Positions 1 to 6,134 of a stretch of 6,134 nucleotides of DNA are shown here, one piece after another. Below the pieces are notes generated by a model. The model ran no database searches and was not told the DNA's origin. It saw nothing but the letters and a program-made list of their open reading frames with translations. The position numbers and the translations under genes were made by a program. Location: NCBI GenBank assembly GCA_012841845.1, contig DUTZ01000117.1:1-6134 (forward strand), read 5' to 3'. The stretch comes from Actinomycetales bacterium (GTDB taxonomy: Bacteria; Actinomycetota; Actinomycetes; Mycobacteriales; Mycobacteriaceae). Within the stretch, counting starts at the first letter, position 1, and each line of letters begins with the position of its first letter.

Positions 1-750
1 GCCCGGCGCGGGGCCCGGCTCGCGCTGAGCGACGTGGACGCCGACGGCCTGGCGGCCACCGCCGCCCTGGCGGACTCCGCCGGGGCGCCCGAGGTCCGCA
101 CGGACCGGCTCGACGTCACCGAACAGGGCGCCGTCGCCGAGTACGCCGACCAGGTGGCCGCCCACTTCGGGGTGGTCCACTGCGTGATCAACAACGCCGG
201 CATCGCGTTCACCGGCTCGGTCGAACAGTCGGCCTACAAGGACATCGCCCGCGTCATGGACGTGGACTACTGGGGCGTCGTCCACGGCACCAAGGAGTTC
301 CTGCCGCACCTCATCGCCTCCGGTGACGGCCACCTGGCCAACCTCTCCAGCATCTTCGCCTTCACCTCGATCCCCACCCAGAACGCCTACAACGCCGCCA
401 AGGCCGCGGTGCAGCAGTTCACCGAGTCACTGCGCATGGAGATCCTCGCCGCGGGGCACCCCGTGGACGTCTCCTGCGTCCACCCGGGCGGCATCCGCAC
501 CGCGGTGGCCCGCAACGCCGGGGTGGCCGAGGGGCTGGACCAGGCGGGCATCGCCCGGGCCTTCGACGAGCACCTCGCGCGCACCGACGCCGACGAGGCC
601 GCGCGCGTGATCCTCGACGGCATCGAGTGGCGCAACCCCCGCATCCTCGTGGGTCCGGACGCCTACGTCCTCGACGTGCTGGTGCGGCTCTTCCCGGCGA
701 CCTACCAGAAGGGCGCCGTGATCATGGCCAAGCGGGCCGGCCTGGTCTGA
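1..750 (+). CDS. Short-chain dehydrogenase/reductase, 5' end missing
   Basis: This is a classical SDR-family NAD(P)-dependent oxidoreductase, cytosolic, with unknown substrate. The frame is open from base 1, and family-like sequence (GARLALSDVD) lies upstream of the first internal GTG at 34. The true start, and the TGxxxGIG nucleotide-binding motif, are therefore outside the window; about 25-30 residues are probably missing. In the 249 visible residues, Asp11 ends beta-strand 2, a position that usually favours NAD(H). NNAG is at 64-67, the catalytic Ser at 117, and YNAAK gives Tyr130 and Lys134. HPGGIRT at 161-167 is the post-active-site PG motif. The Ser-Tyr spacing of 13 is normal. The fourth tetrad residue, usually Asn, is Asp89 (VMDVDYWG), which I believe is common in this SDR subgroup. 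The TGA at 748-750 faces the convergent pip stop. Family assignment is secure; no specific reaction can be named. Confidence 0.93.
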   Translation, partial: ARRGARLALSDVDADGLAATAALADSAGAPEVRTDRLDVTEQGAVAEYADQVAAHFGVVHCVINNAGIAFTGSVEQSAYKDIARVMDVDYWGVVHGTKEFLPHLIASGDGHLANLSSIFAFTSIPTQNAYNAAKAAVQQFTESLRMEILAAGHPVDVSCVHPGGIRTAVARNAGVAEGLDQAGIARAFDEHLARTDADEAARVILDGIEWRNPRILVGPDAYVLDVLVRLFPATYQKGAVIMAKRAGLV

Positions 751-767
751 CGCGCCGGACCGGCCGG
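737..767. terminator. GC-rich hairpin between convergent genes, possible bidirectional terminator
   Basis: CCGGCC (737-742), a one-base T bulge and GGTC (744-747) pair with GACC (758-761) and GGCCGG (762-767). This leaves a 10-base loop that contains the SDR stop codon. The stem has 10 base pairs with one bulge. No U-tract follows on either strand, so it is not a canonical intrinsic terminator. U-tract-poor hairpins are proposed as terminators in high-GC actinobacteria. The position, between stop codons 24 bases apart, is what supports the call. GC-rich sequence makes chance stems common. Confidence 0.4.
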
Positions 768-774
768 ACGGGGC

Positions 775-1824
775 TCAGCGCCGGAAGCGGTCCGTCGCCT
801 CGAGCAGGTGGTGGGTCGTGCCCGGCTCGGCCATCGCGTGCCCGGCGTCGGGCACGATGTGCAGCTCGGAGCCCGGCCACGCCCCGTGCAGTTCCCACGC
901 GTTGGCCACGGGGCACACCACGTCGTAGCGGCCGTGGACGATCACCGCGGGCAGGTGCGCGATCCGGTCCATCCGGTCGAGGATCGCGCGGCCGGTGAGG
1001 AACGCGTCGTGGACGAAGTAGTGGTTCTCGATGCGGGCGAACGCCAGCGCGAAGCGGTCCGGGTCGCCGTCGGGCGCGGCCGGGCGGGGCAGCAGCGTCG
1101 ACGTGGTGGTCTCCCACGTCGTCCACGCCCGTGCCGCCGCGAGCTCGGTCGCGGGGTCCCCGCAGTGCAGGAGGCGGTGGTAGGCGGACACGTGGTCGTA
1201 CCCGGGGGCGGCGACGGCGTCCGGGCCGTCGGCCGCGAGCAGCGGGGCGAGGTAGCCCTCCCACGCCTCGGGGAACAGGTGGGCGGCTCCGCCGCGATAG
1301 AACCAGTCGATCTCCTCCGGGCGGCACAGGAAGACCCCACGGAGGACGAGTTCGGTGACCCGCTCGGGGTGCTCCTGGGCATAGGCGAGGCCGAGTGTGC
1401 TGCCCCACGAGCCGCCGAACACCTGCCAGCGGTCGATGCCCAGGTGTGCGCGGAGCCGCTCCAGGTCGTCGACGAGGTGCCACGTGGTGTTGCCGGCGAG
1501 GTCCGCGCCGTCCGCGACGTGTGGGGTGCTGCGCCCACACCCGCGCTGGTCGACGAGCACGATCCGGTAGGCCGCGGGGTCGAACATCCGCCGGTGCTGC
1601 GCCGAGCACCCACCGCCGGGGCCGCCGTGGACGAACACGACCGGGGTGCCGTCGGGGGTGCCGCACGTCTCCCAGTAGAGGAGCTGACCGTCGCCCACGT
1701 CGAGCATCCCCGTCTCGTACGGCTCGATCTCCGGGTACGGCGCGCGTCGGGGCGCGGCGCCTGCGCCGGCCGGGCGGGCCGGGTCGGTCTGGCTGGCCTG
1801 GCCGGCCTCGCTGGCCGCGTTCAT
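775..1824 (-). CDS. pip: Proline iminopeptidase (prolyl aminopeptidase)
   Basis: Alpha/beta-hydrolase of peptidase family S33 that removes N-terminal proline from peptides (EC 3.4.11.5). It has 349 residues. HGGPGGG at 66-72 forms the oxyanion region and DQRGCGRS at 92-99 is a family signature. GGSWG at 137-141 carries the nucleophile Ser139. Asp301 (HGRYD) and His329 (DAGH) complete the triad. RIENHYF at 264-270 is the conserved cap-region motif expected to help bind the substrate amino terminus. There is no signal peptide or membrane segment, so it should be cytosolic. The ATG at 1824 overlaps the panB stop as ATGA. It lies upstream of the conserved [12 protein letters not shown] block (30-41), and the next Met, at 40, is too late. 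About 25 Ala/Gly/Pro-rich residues precede that block, making the protein longer than the usual 310-320. I see no Shine-Dalgarno sequence, so translation is probably coupled to panB. Confidence 0.93.
   Translation of the reverse strand: MNAASEAGQASQTDPARPAGAGAAPRRAPYPEIEPYETGMLDVGDGQLLYWETCGTPDGTPVVFVHGGPGGGCSAQHRRMFDPAAYRIVLVDQRGCGRSTPHVADGADLAGNTTWHLVDDLERLRAHLGIDRWQVFGGSWGSTLGLAYAQEHPERVTELVLRGVFLCRPEEIDWFYRGGAAHLFPEAWEGYLAPLLAADGPDAVAAPGYDHVSAYHRLLHCGDPATELAAARAWTTWETTTSTLLPRPAAPDGDPDRFALAFARIENHYFVHDAFLTGRAILDRMDRIAHLPAVIVHGRYDVVCPVANAWELHGAWPGSELHIVPDAGHAMAEPGTTHHLLEATDRFRR
1789..1815 (-). repeat. Three imperfect 9-base tandem repeats in the 5' end of pip
   Basis: On the minus strand the units are GCCAGCGAG, GCCGGCCAG and GCCAGCCAG. 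They encode residues 4-12 of Pip as the triplets ASE, AGQ and ASQ. Each unit is three codons long, so gain or loss of a unit would keep the frame. The repeats lie in the nonconserved N-terminal extension before the hydrolase fold. Composition bias could produce a similar pattern by chance. Confidence 0.55.
1821..1824 (-). promoter_or_regulatory. ATGA stop/start overlap, panB-pip translational coupling
   Basis: The plus-strand bases TCAT read ATGA on the minus strand. TGA (1823-1821) ends panB and ATG (1824-1822) starts pip. The bases just before the ATG encode the end of PanB (HSFAR) and contain no purine-rich Shine-Dalgarno sequence. This fits termination-reinitiation by ribosomes finishing panB. 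It also indicates that both genes share one transcript. Confidence 0.75.
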
Positions 1825-2696
1825 CGGGCGAAGCTGTGGTCCGCGTCCGGGAAGTCGCGGGCGCGGACCTCGGTGGCGTACTGCCGCGCCGCCTCGCGGA
1901 GGGTGTCGCCGATCTCGGCGTAGCGCTTGACGAAGCTGGGGGAGCGGCCCGTGGCGTAGCCGGCCATGTCGGTCCACACCAGCACCTGGGCGTCGCACCC
2001 GTTGCCGGCGCCGATGCCGACGGTGGGGATCGAGATCTCGCCGGTGACCCGGGTGGCCACGTCGGCCGGCACCATCTCGAGGACCACCGCGAAGGCGCCG
2101 GCCTCCTGCACCGCGCGGGCGTCGGCGAGCAGCTGCTCGGCCGCCTCGTCGCCGCGACCCTGAACCCGGAAACCGCCGAGCCCGTGGACGGACTGCGGGG
2201 TGAAGCCGATGTGGGCCATCACCGGGATGCCGGCCTCGACGATCGCCCGGATGCGGGACGCCATCCGCACGCCGCCCTCGAGCTTGACCGCCTGGGCGCC
2301 GCCCTCGCGCATGAGCGTGATCGCGGAGGTCACGGCCTGCTCGTCGGACACCTCGTACGAGCCGAACACCATGTCCGCCACGACGAGCGCCCTCGGGGCG
2401 CCGCGGACCACCGCACGGACCAGGGGCAGGAGTTCCTCCGTGGTGACCGACGCCGTGGTGTCGTACCCGTAGACCACGTTGGCGGCCGAGTCGCCCACGA
2501 GCAGGACGGGGACGCCGGCCTCCTGGAAGAGGCGGGCGGAGGTGAAGTCGTAGGCGGTGAGCATCGGCCACGGCTCGCCCTTGGCCTTGAGCTCGGCGAG
2601 GTGGTGGACCCGGGTGATCCGGGTCAGGCCCTCGGACTGCGCGGCGGGGGTGGCAGCCCCGGATCCGTAGACGGGGGTGTCGGTGCTGTCGCTCAT
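1821..2696 (-). CDS. panB: 3-methyl-2-oxobutanoate hydroxymethyltransferase
   Basis: Transfers a hydroxymethyl group from 5,10-methylenetetrahydrofolate to 2-oxoisovalerate, giving ketopantoate, the first committed step of pantothenate and CoA synthesis (EC 2.1.2.11); a cytosolic (beta/alpha)8 enzyme. It has 291 residues, close to the mycobacterial protein. [12 protein letters not shown] is at 46-57. The Mg2+ ligands are in VGDS (Asp69), VADM (Asp108) and KLEGG (Glu140), with Lys138 at the substrate. AHIGFTPQS is at 161-169, and Glu207 in LEMVP is the expected catalytic base. [18 protein letters not shown] (227-244) is the C-terminal signature, with Ala instead of the more usual Gly in CDGQ. 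The ATG at 2696 is preferred because [11 protein letters not shown] resembles mycobacterial N-termini. An in-frame GTG at 2729 would add 11 residues and run into the probable operator. It is first gene of the panB-pip unit and divergent from glnA2. Confidence 0.96.
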   Translation of the reverse strand: MSDSTDTPVYGSGAATPAAQSEGLTRITRVHHLAELKAKGEPWPMLTAYDFTSARLFQEAGVPVLLVGDSAANVVYGYDTTASVTTEELLPLVRAVVRGAPRALVVADMVFGSYEVSDEQAVTSAITLMREGGAQAVKLEGGVRMASRIRAIVEAGIPVMAHIGFTPQSVHGLGGFRVQGRGDEAAEQLLADARAVQEAGAFAVVLEMVPADVATRVTGEISIPTVGIGAGNGCDAQVLVWTDMAGYATGRSPSFVKRYAEIGDTLREAARQYATEVRARDFPDADHSFAR

Positions 2697-2703
2697 GGTC
2701 GCG

Positions 2704-2709
2704 AGTCTG
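2704..2709 (-). promoter_or_regulatory. Possible panB -10 element (weak)
   Basis: On the minus strand this reads CAGACT. It keeps the A and final T of the actinobacterial TAnnnT -10 motif but lacks the first T. It ends seven bases before the panB ATG at 2696, the spacing expected for a leaderless transcript, and no clear Shine-Dalgarno sequence precedes the ATG. A GTGACA on the minus strand (2729-2724) resembles a -35, but the 14-base spacer is short. Tentative. Confidence 0.3.
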
Positions 2710-2710
2710 C

Positions 2711-2736
2711 CACGGCCGCGCGATGTCACACGGCCG
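2711..2736. repeat. 8-base direct repeat CACGGCCG in the panB-glnA2 intergenic region
   Basis: CACGGCCG occurs at 2711-2718 and again at 2729-2736, 18 bases apart start to start. The second copy overlaps the self-complementary ACGGCCGT (2730-2737), which fills the spacer of the probable GlnR box. It may be a second regulator site, or simply GC-rich coincidence. Confidence 0.3.
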
Positions 2737-2751
2737 TAACACGACAGGCAC
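2725..2751 (+). promoter_or_regulatory. Probable GlnR nitrogen-regulator box upstream of glnA2
   Basis: GTCAC (2725-2729), six bases, GTAAC (2736-2740), six bases, then GGCAC (2747-2751). The first two fit the GTnAC-n6-G(T/A)AAC pattern described for actinobacterial GlnR, and all three fit the mycobacterial AC-n9-AC pattern. The 11-base period puts all half-sites on one helix face. If transcription starts at the glnA2 ATG, the half-sites begin near -40, -29 and -18. The first would suit an activator beside the -35 region, while the last two could obstruct polymerase. The site lies between divergent genes and could also affect panB. Pattern and location are seen; GlnR binding is inferred. AmtR, the other regulator in related genera, has a different operator. 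Confidence 0.6.
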
Positions 2752-2757
2752 TAGGTT
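2752..2757 (+). promoter_or_regulatory. Probable glnA2 -10 element (TAGGTT)
   Basis: TAGGTT fits the actinobacterial -10 pattern TAnnnT. Seven bases (2758-2764) separate it from the ATG at 2765, so the predicted transcription start coincides with the start codon, as in leaderless actinobacterial mRNAs. No convincing -35 hexamer lies 16-19 bases upstream. That position is occupied by the GTAAC half-site of the probable GlnR box, consistent with an activator-dependent promoter. Confidence 0.5.
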
Positions 2758-2763
2758 GGGGGG
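2758..2763 (+). promoter_or_regulatory. G6 run before the glnA2 ATG, possible Shine-Dalgarno
   Basis: Six G residues end one base before the ATG at 2765. They could pair with the CCUCC of 16S rRNA, but the spacing is much shorter than the usual 5-9 bases. If the mRNA is leaderless from TAGGTT, this run is not transcribed. The start is nevertheless secure, because the protein aligns from [19 protein letters not shown] with mycobacterial GlnA2. Confidence 0.3.
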
Positions 2764-2764
2764 C

Positions 2765-4105
2765 ATGAACCGCCAGCAGGAGTACGTTCTCAGGACACTC
2801 GAAGAGCGCGACATCCGGTTCGTCCGGCTCTGGTTCACCGACGTGCTCGGCACCCTCAAGTCGGTGGCCGTCGCCCCGGCCGAGCTCGAGGGTGCCTTCG
2901 GGGAGGGGATCGGGTTCGACGGCTCCGCCATCGAGGGCTTCTCCCGGGTCTCCGAGGCCGACACGGTGGCCAAGCCCGACCCGTCCACGTTCCAGGTCCT
3001 GCCGTGGGCGCACGCCGACGGAGGCCAGCACTCGGCCCGCATCTTCTGCGACATCTTCAACCCCGACGGCAGCCCCAACTGGGCCGACCCCCGGCACGTC
3101 CTGCGCCGCCAGCTCAACAAGGCCGCCGACCTCGGCTTCTCCTGCTACGTCCACCCGGAGATCGAGTTCTTCCTGTTCAAGAGCCTCGAGACCGACGGCG
3201 CCGAGCCGGTGCCCACGGACAGCGGCGGCTACTTCGACCAGGCCGTCCACGACACCGCGCCGCATTTCCGTCGCCACGCCATCGAGGCCCTCGAGGCGAT
3301 GGGCATCTCCGTGGAGTTCTCCCACCACGAGGGCGCGCCGGGGCAGCAGGAGATCGACCTGCGCTACGCCGACGCGCTGAGCATGGCGGACAACATCATG
3401 ACCTTCCGATACATCGTCAAGGAGGTGGCCATGAACAACGGGGTGTGGGCGTCGTTCATGCCCAAGCCCCTGCGCGAACACCCGGGCTCGGCGATGCACA
3501 CCCACATGAGCCTGTTCGAGGGCGACACCAACGCGTTCCACGACCCCGACGACGAGTACCAGCTCTCCGGTACCGCCCGGTCCTTCGTGGCGGGCATCCT
3601 GCAGCACGCCCCGGAGTTCTCGGCCATCACCAACCAGTGGGTCAACTCGTACAAGCGTCTCATCGGTGGCGGCGAGGCGCCGACGGCCGCCACGTGGGGC
3701 CGGGCCAACCGCTCGGCGCTCGTGCGCGTGCCCATGTACACGCCCAACAAGTCCTCCTCCCGCCGCATCGAGGTGCGCAGCCCCGACTCGGCGTGCAACC
3801 CCTACCTGGCGTTCGCGGTGATGTTCGCCGCCGGCATCAAGGGCGTCCAGGAGGGCTACGAGCTCCCGCCGGAGTCCGAGGACGACGTGTGGACCATGAG
3901 CCGGCGGGAGCGCCGCGCCATGGGGTACACCGACCTGCCGGGCAGCCTCGAGCAGGCGCTCAACGCGATGGAGGAGTCCGAACTCGTGGCCGAGGCGCTC
4001 GGCGAGCACGTCTTCGAGTTCTTCCTCCGCAACAAGCGTCGCGAGTGGAACGAGTACCGCAGCCACGTCACCCCGTACGAGCTCCGCTCCTACCTCTCGC
4101 TGTGA
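2765..4105 (+). CDS. glnA2: Glutamine synthetase GlnA2, class I-alpha type
   Basis: ATP-dependent ligase making glutamine from glutamate and ammonium (EC 6.3.1.2), a cytosolic dodecamer in this family. Its 446 residues match mycobacterial GlnA2 in length and number almost like the Bacillus class I-alpha enzyme. FDGSAIEGF (51-59) is the Asp50'-type loop from the beta-grasp domain. Metal ligands are Glu132 and Glu134 (PEIEFF), Glu189 and Glu196 ([10 protein letters not shown]), His245 (HTHMS) and Glu336 (RRIEVRSP). Glu304 is the flap residue; Arg298, Arg316 and Arg338 are the substrate and phosphate arginines. Arg61 sits near the glutamine-feedback arginine of class I-alpha enzymes. The NLYDLP adenylylation motif is absent: Trp376 (DDVWTM) aligns with the modified Tyr, and the class I-beta insertion is also missing. 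Adenylylation by the neighbouring GlnE is therefore unlikely. Ala55 replaces the Ser53 equivalent of the ammonium site. The stop overlaps the glnE start, and a probable GlnR box precedes the gene. Confidence 0.97.
   Translation: MNRQQEYVLRTLEERDIRFVRLWFTDVLGTLKSVAVAPAELEGAFGEGIGFDGSAIEGFSRVSEADTVAKPDPSTFQVLPWAHADGGQHSARIFCDIFNPDGSPNWADPRHVLRRQLNKAADLGFSCYVHPEIEFFLFKSLETDGAEPVPTDSGGYFDQAVHDTAPHFRRHAIEALEAMGISVEFSHHEGAPGQQEIDLRYADALSMADNIMTFRYIVKEVAMNNGVWASFMPKPLREHPGSAMHTHMSLFEGDTNAFHDPDDEYQLSGTARSFVAGILQHAPEFSAITNQWVNSYKRLIGGGEAPTAATWGRANRSALVRVPMYTPNKSSSRRIEVRSPDSACNPYLAFAVMFAAGIKGVQEGYELPPESEDDVWTMSRRERRAMGYTDLPGSLEQALNAMEESELVAEALGEHVFEFFLRNKRREWNEYRSHVTPYELRSYLSL
4102..4105 (+). promoter_or_regulatory. 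GTGA overlap, glnA2-glnE translational coupling
   Basis: GTG (4102-4104) starts glnE and TGA (4103-4105) ends glnA2, sharing a four-base overlap. The preceding 20 bases are pyrimidine-rich (CTCCTACCTCTCGCT) with no Shine-Dalgarno sequence. glnE initiation therefore probably depends on ribosomes terminating on glnA2, which would keep GlnE output proportional to, and below, GlnA2. Confidence 0.7.
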
Positions 4106-6134
4106 CCGGGGACCAGTCCCGTCCGAGGCTCCCCAGCCCGGGGCGCCTCGGTCTCCTCGACGACCGCGCGGCCGGCTGGCTCGACTACCTCGGCTGGACG
4201 GACGAGGAGTCGATCCCGACCCTGTGGTCGCTGTCCCGTGCGCCCGACCCCGACCTCGCGCTGGGCGCCCTCGTCCGGCTCCGGGAATCGCTGGCGTCGG
4301 AGTCGCACGGCAAGTCCGCGACGGCCCGCGCCGGGCACGAGACCGGCGTGGCCGCGCTCGACTCGGCGCTGCGCACCGACCCCGAGCTGCGGGGCCGGCT
4401 CCTCGGGCTCCTCGGCTCGTCGAGCGCGCTGGGCGACCACATCGTGGCCGAACCCACCCGCTGGGCCCTGTTGCGGTCCGGGCTGCCGACCCGGGAAGAC
4501 GTCCTCGCCGACATGCTCGCCGCGGTCGAGGCGGTGCCGGAGGAGCCGGCCGAGGGGGCACCGGAACCCACCCAGTCGGCGGAACTGCGTTCGGTGGGGA
4601 CCTACCGGGCCGGCGTGACCGGCGGGGCGGCGATCAACGCGCTGCGGTCGGAGTACCGGAACCACGTCGCGCTGCTGGCCGCGCACGACGTGGGGGCGAC
4701 GGTGGAGGACCTGCCGACCCTCGCCTTCACCGATGTGGGCCACCGGCTGTCCGACCTCGCCGACGCCGCGCTGACGGCCGCCCTCGCCGTGGCGGTGGCG
4801 ACCGTCTACCCGGACGGCCCGATGCCCGGCCGGCTGGGCGTGGTGGCGATGGGCAAGTGCGGCGCCCGCGAGCTCAACTACATCTCCGACGTCGACGTGA
4901 TCTTCGTCTCCGACCCCGCCGACGCCAAGACGGCCCGGGTGGCGGGGGAGATGATGCGCATCGGCTCGATGGCCTTCTTCGAGGTGGACGCCGCGCTGCG
5001 GCCCGAGGGCAAATCCGGCGAACTGGTCCGCACCCTCGACTCGCACGCGGCCTACTACAGGCGTTGGGCCAAGACGTGGGAGTTCCAGGCGCTGCTCAAG
5101 GCCCGGCCGATGACCGGGGACGTCGCGCTGGCGGAGGAGTACCACGCCACCCTGTACCCGATGGTGTGGGCGGCCGCCGAGCGCGACGACTTCGTCCACG
5201 ACGTCCAGGCCATGCGCCGCCGGGTGGAGGAGAACGTCCCCGAGAACCTCCGCGACCGCGAGCTCAAGCTGGGCCGCGGCGGACTGCGGGACGTGGAGTT
5301 CGCCGTCCAGCTCCTCCAGATGGTGCACGGCCGCACGGACCCGGACCTGCGGGTGACGGCCACGATCGACGCGCTGGGCGCGCTGCGGGCCGGCGGGTAC
5401 ATCGCCCGCGAGGACGGCGCCGAGCTGCTCTCGGCCTACGAGTTCCTCCGGCTGCTCGAGCACCGGCTCCAACTCCAGCGCTACAAGCGCACGCACCTGC
5501 TCCCGCCGGCGGACGACGCCGAGCAGATGCGGTGGTTGGCGCGCGCGGCGGACATCCGGCCGGAGGGCCGGCACGACGCCGCGGGCGTCCTCGAGCGCGA
5601 GCTCAAGACGGTCCGGCGCCGGGTGCGGGGCCTCCACGAGAAGCTCTTCTACCGCCCGCTGCTCGACTCGATTGCGGCCTACGACGCCGAGGCGCTCTCC
5701 CTGACGTCCGAGGCGATGGAGCGGCAGCTCGCCGCCCTCGGCTTCGGATCCCCACGTAACGCGCTCGGGCACCTGCGGGCGCTCGCCGGGCAGAACAACC
5801 GGCGCGGCCGGATCCAGGCACTGCTCCTGCCCACCCTCATGGAGTGGCTGGCGGACACCCCGGACCCGGACGGTGGCCTGCTCGCGTACCGCAAGCTGTG
5901 CGAGGAGCACCAGGAGCTCTCGTGGTTCCTGCGGACGCTGCGGGACGACCCCTTCGTGGCCCGCAGGCTCATCACGGTGCTCGGCACCTCCGCGTTCGTC
6001 GCGGAGTTGCTGTTGCGGGCCCCCGAGGTGATCCCGGACCTCACCGACGGCGCCGAGGGGCCGCTGCTCGTGGCCTCCGGGGCCGGCGACATCGCCTCCG
6101 CGCTCACCGCCGCGGCGGCCCGGCACCGGACGCC
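4102..6134 (+). CDS. glnE: Glutamine synthetase adenylyltransferase/adenylyl-removing enzyme, 3' end missing
   Basis: Bifunctional cytosolic enzyme that adenylylates glutamine synthetase and removes the AMP by phosphorolysis, tuning nitrogen assimilation. The frame runs from the GTG at 4102 to the window edge without a stop, about 677 residues of a family near 1,000. The start is supported by [13 protein letters not shown] (9-21), which aligns with the mycobacterial N-terminus. The adenylyl-removing nucleotidyltransferase domain has [20 protein letters not shown] at 250-269 with metal ligands Asp263 and Asp265, and Asp296 in [24 protein letters not shown] (389-400) is the conserved helical-domain signature that follows, and [21 protein letters not shown] lies near 452-472. 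The C-terminal adenylyltransferase domain lies beyond the window. Residues about 143-175 form a Pro/Glu/Ala-rich stretch that looks inserted relative to M. tuberculosis GlnE. It forms a coupled operon with glnA2. Confidence 0.96.
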   Translation, partial: MTGDQSRPRLPSPGRLGLLDDRAAGWLDYLGWTDEESIPTLWSLSRAPDPDLALGALVRLRESLASESHGKSATARAGHETGVAALDSALRTDPELRGRLLGLLGSSSALGDHIVAEPTRWALLRSGLPTREDVLADMLAAVEAVPEEPAEGAPEPTQSAELRSVGTYRAGVTGGAAINALRSEYRNHVALLAAHDVGATVEDLPTLAFTDVGHRLSDLADAALTAALAVAVATVYPDGPMPGRLGVVAMGKCGARELNYISDVDVIFVSDPADAKTARVAGEMMRIGSMAFFEVDAALRPEGKSGELVRTLDSHAAYYRRWAKTWEFQALLKARPMTGDVALAEEYHATLYPMVWAAAERDDFVHDVQAMRRRVEENVPENLRDRELKLGRGGLRDVEFAVQLLQMVHGRTDPDLRVTATIDALGALRAGGYIAREDGAELLSAYEFLRLLEHRLQLQRYKRTHLLPPADDAEQMRWLARAADIRPEGRHDAAGVLERELKTVRRRVRGLHEKLFYRPLLDSIAAYDAEALSLTSEAMERQLAALGFGSPRNALGHLRALAGQNNRRGRIQALLLPTLMEWLADTPDPDGGLLAYRKLCEEHQELSWFLRTLRDDPFVARRLITVLGTSAFVAELLLRAPEVIPDLTDGAEGPLLVASGAGDIASALTAAAARHRT

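Noticed and set aside
34..36. GTG at 34 as the start of the SDR
   Set aside because: The frame is open to base 1 and the upstream codons (ARRGARLALSD) are typical SDR beta-2 sequence. A start at 34 would remove the nucleotide-binding fold.
2697..2729. GTG at 2729 as the panB start, adding 11 residues
   Set aside because: The added residues ([11 protein letters not shown]) do not look like PanB N-termini and would overlap the probable operator. The ATG at 2696 aligns well with mycobacterial PanB.
808..2768. Large plus-strand frames (808-1923 and 1395-2768) across pip and panB
   Set aside because: These are shadows of the minus-strand genes with biased composition and no recognisable motifs. 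PanB and Pip have complete catalytic residue sets on the other strand.
1825..3120. Upstream extension of the pip frame through panB and into glnA2
   Set aside because: The frame is open by composition only. Pip family homology begins after the ATG at 1824, and the upstream segment is out of frame with panB and antisense to the glnA2 5' end.
2726..4561. Minus-strand open frame of 611 codons opposite glnA2
   Set aside because: It is a shadow of glnA2, low in complexity and rich in Arg, Gly, Val and Ala, with no recognisable fold signature. glnA2 on the other strand is unambiguous.
4090..6126. Long minus-strand open frame of 678 codons opposite glnE
   Set aside because: It is antisense to a gene with clear GlnE motifs along its length. 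Its translation is Arg/Gly/Pro/Val/Glu-rich with no domain I recognise. Long antisense frames are expected where third positions are nearly all G or C.
1..6134. Search by eye for tRNA, rRNA, CRISPR, insertion sequences, attachment sites, toxin-antitoxin or defence genes
   Set aside because: Nearly all bases are taken up by five well-recognised core genes. The only gaps are 24 and 68 bases, and no terminal inverted repeats, spaced repeat arrays or composition shifts were seen.

Overview
This is a very GC-rich stretch with strong G/C bias at third codon positions, from an actinobacterium. The pairing of a class I-alpha-type glutamine synthetase (glnA2) with glnE, with panB close by, resembles the glnE-glnA2 ... 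panB neighbourhood of Mycobacterium tuberculosis. A member of the mycolic-acid actinobacteria (Dietzia, Gordonia, Rhodococcus or a relative) is therefore likely. The genus is a guess made from memory of protein sequences, not from a search.

Layout. Bases 1-750 (+) are the 3' part of a classical short-chain dehydrogenase/reductase gene whose start lies upstream of the window. It converges on a leftward two-gene unit, with 24 bases between the stop codons and a GC-rich hairpin (737-767) over the junction. The leftward unit is panB (2696 down to 1821, ketopantoate hydroxymethyltransferase) followed by pip (1824 down to 775, proline iminopeptidase), joined by an ATGA stop/start overlap. A 68-base divergent intergenic region (2697-2764) separates panB from the rightward unit. 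That unit is glnA2 (2765-4105) and glnE (4102 to the window end), joined by a GTGA overlap. glnE is cut by the window end after about 677 codons and contains only the N-terminal adenylyl-removing half.

How it works together. The rightward unit is nitrogen assimilation: a glutamine synthetase and the enzyme that adenylylates and deadenylylates glutamine synthetase. The synthetase encoded here has Trp where adenylylated enzymes carry the modified Tyr, so GlnE's target is probably a glnA1-type enzyme encoded elsewhere. The leftward unit makes the pantothenate precursor ketopantoate and a cytosolic aminopeptidase, with no obvious functional link between them.

The most informative non-coding element is in the 68-base divergent region. 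It has GTCAC and GTAAC half-sites six bases apart, plus a weaker third half-site in the same 11-base register. This matches the GlnR nitrogen-regulator box. It is followed by a TAnnnT -10 element seven bases before the glnA2 ATG, which suggests leaderless transcription under nitrogen control. No mobile element, tRNA, rRNA, CRISPR array or defence system is visible. The coding content is core metabolism, and I see no undescribed multigene system.
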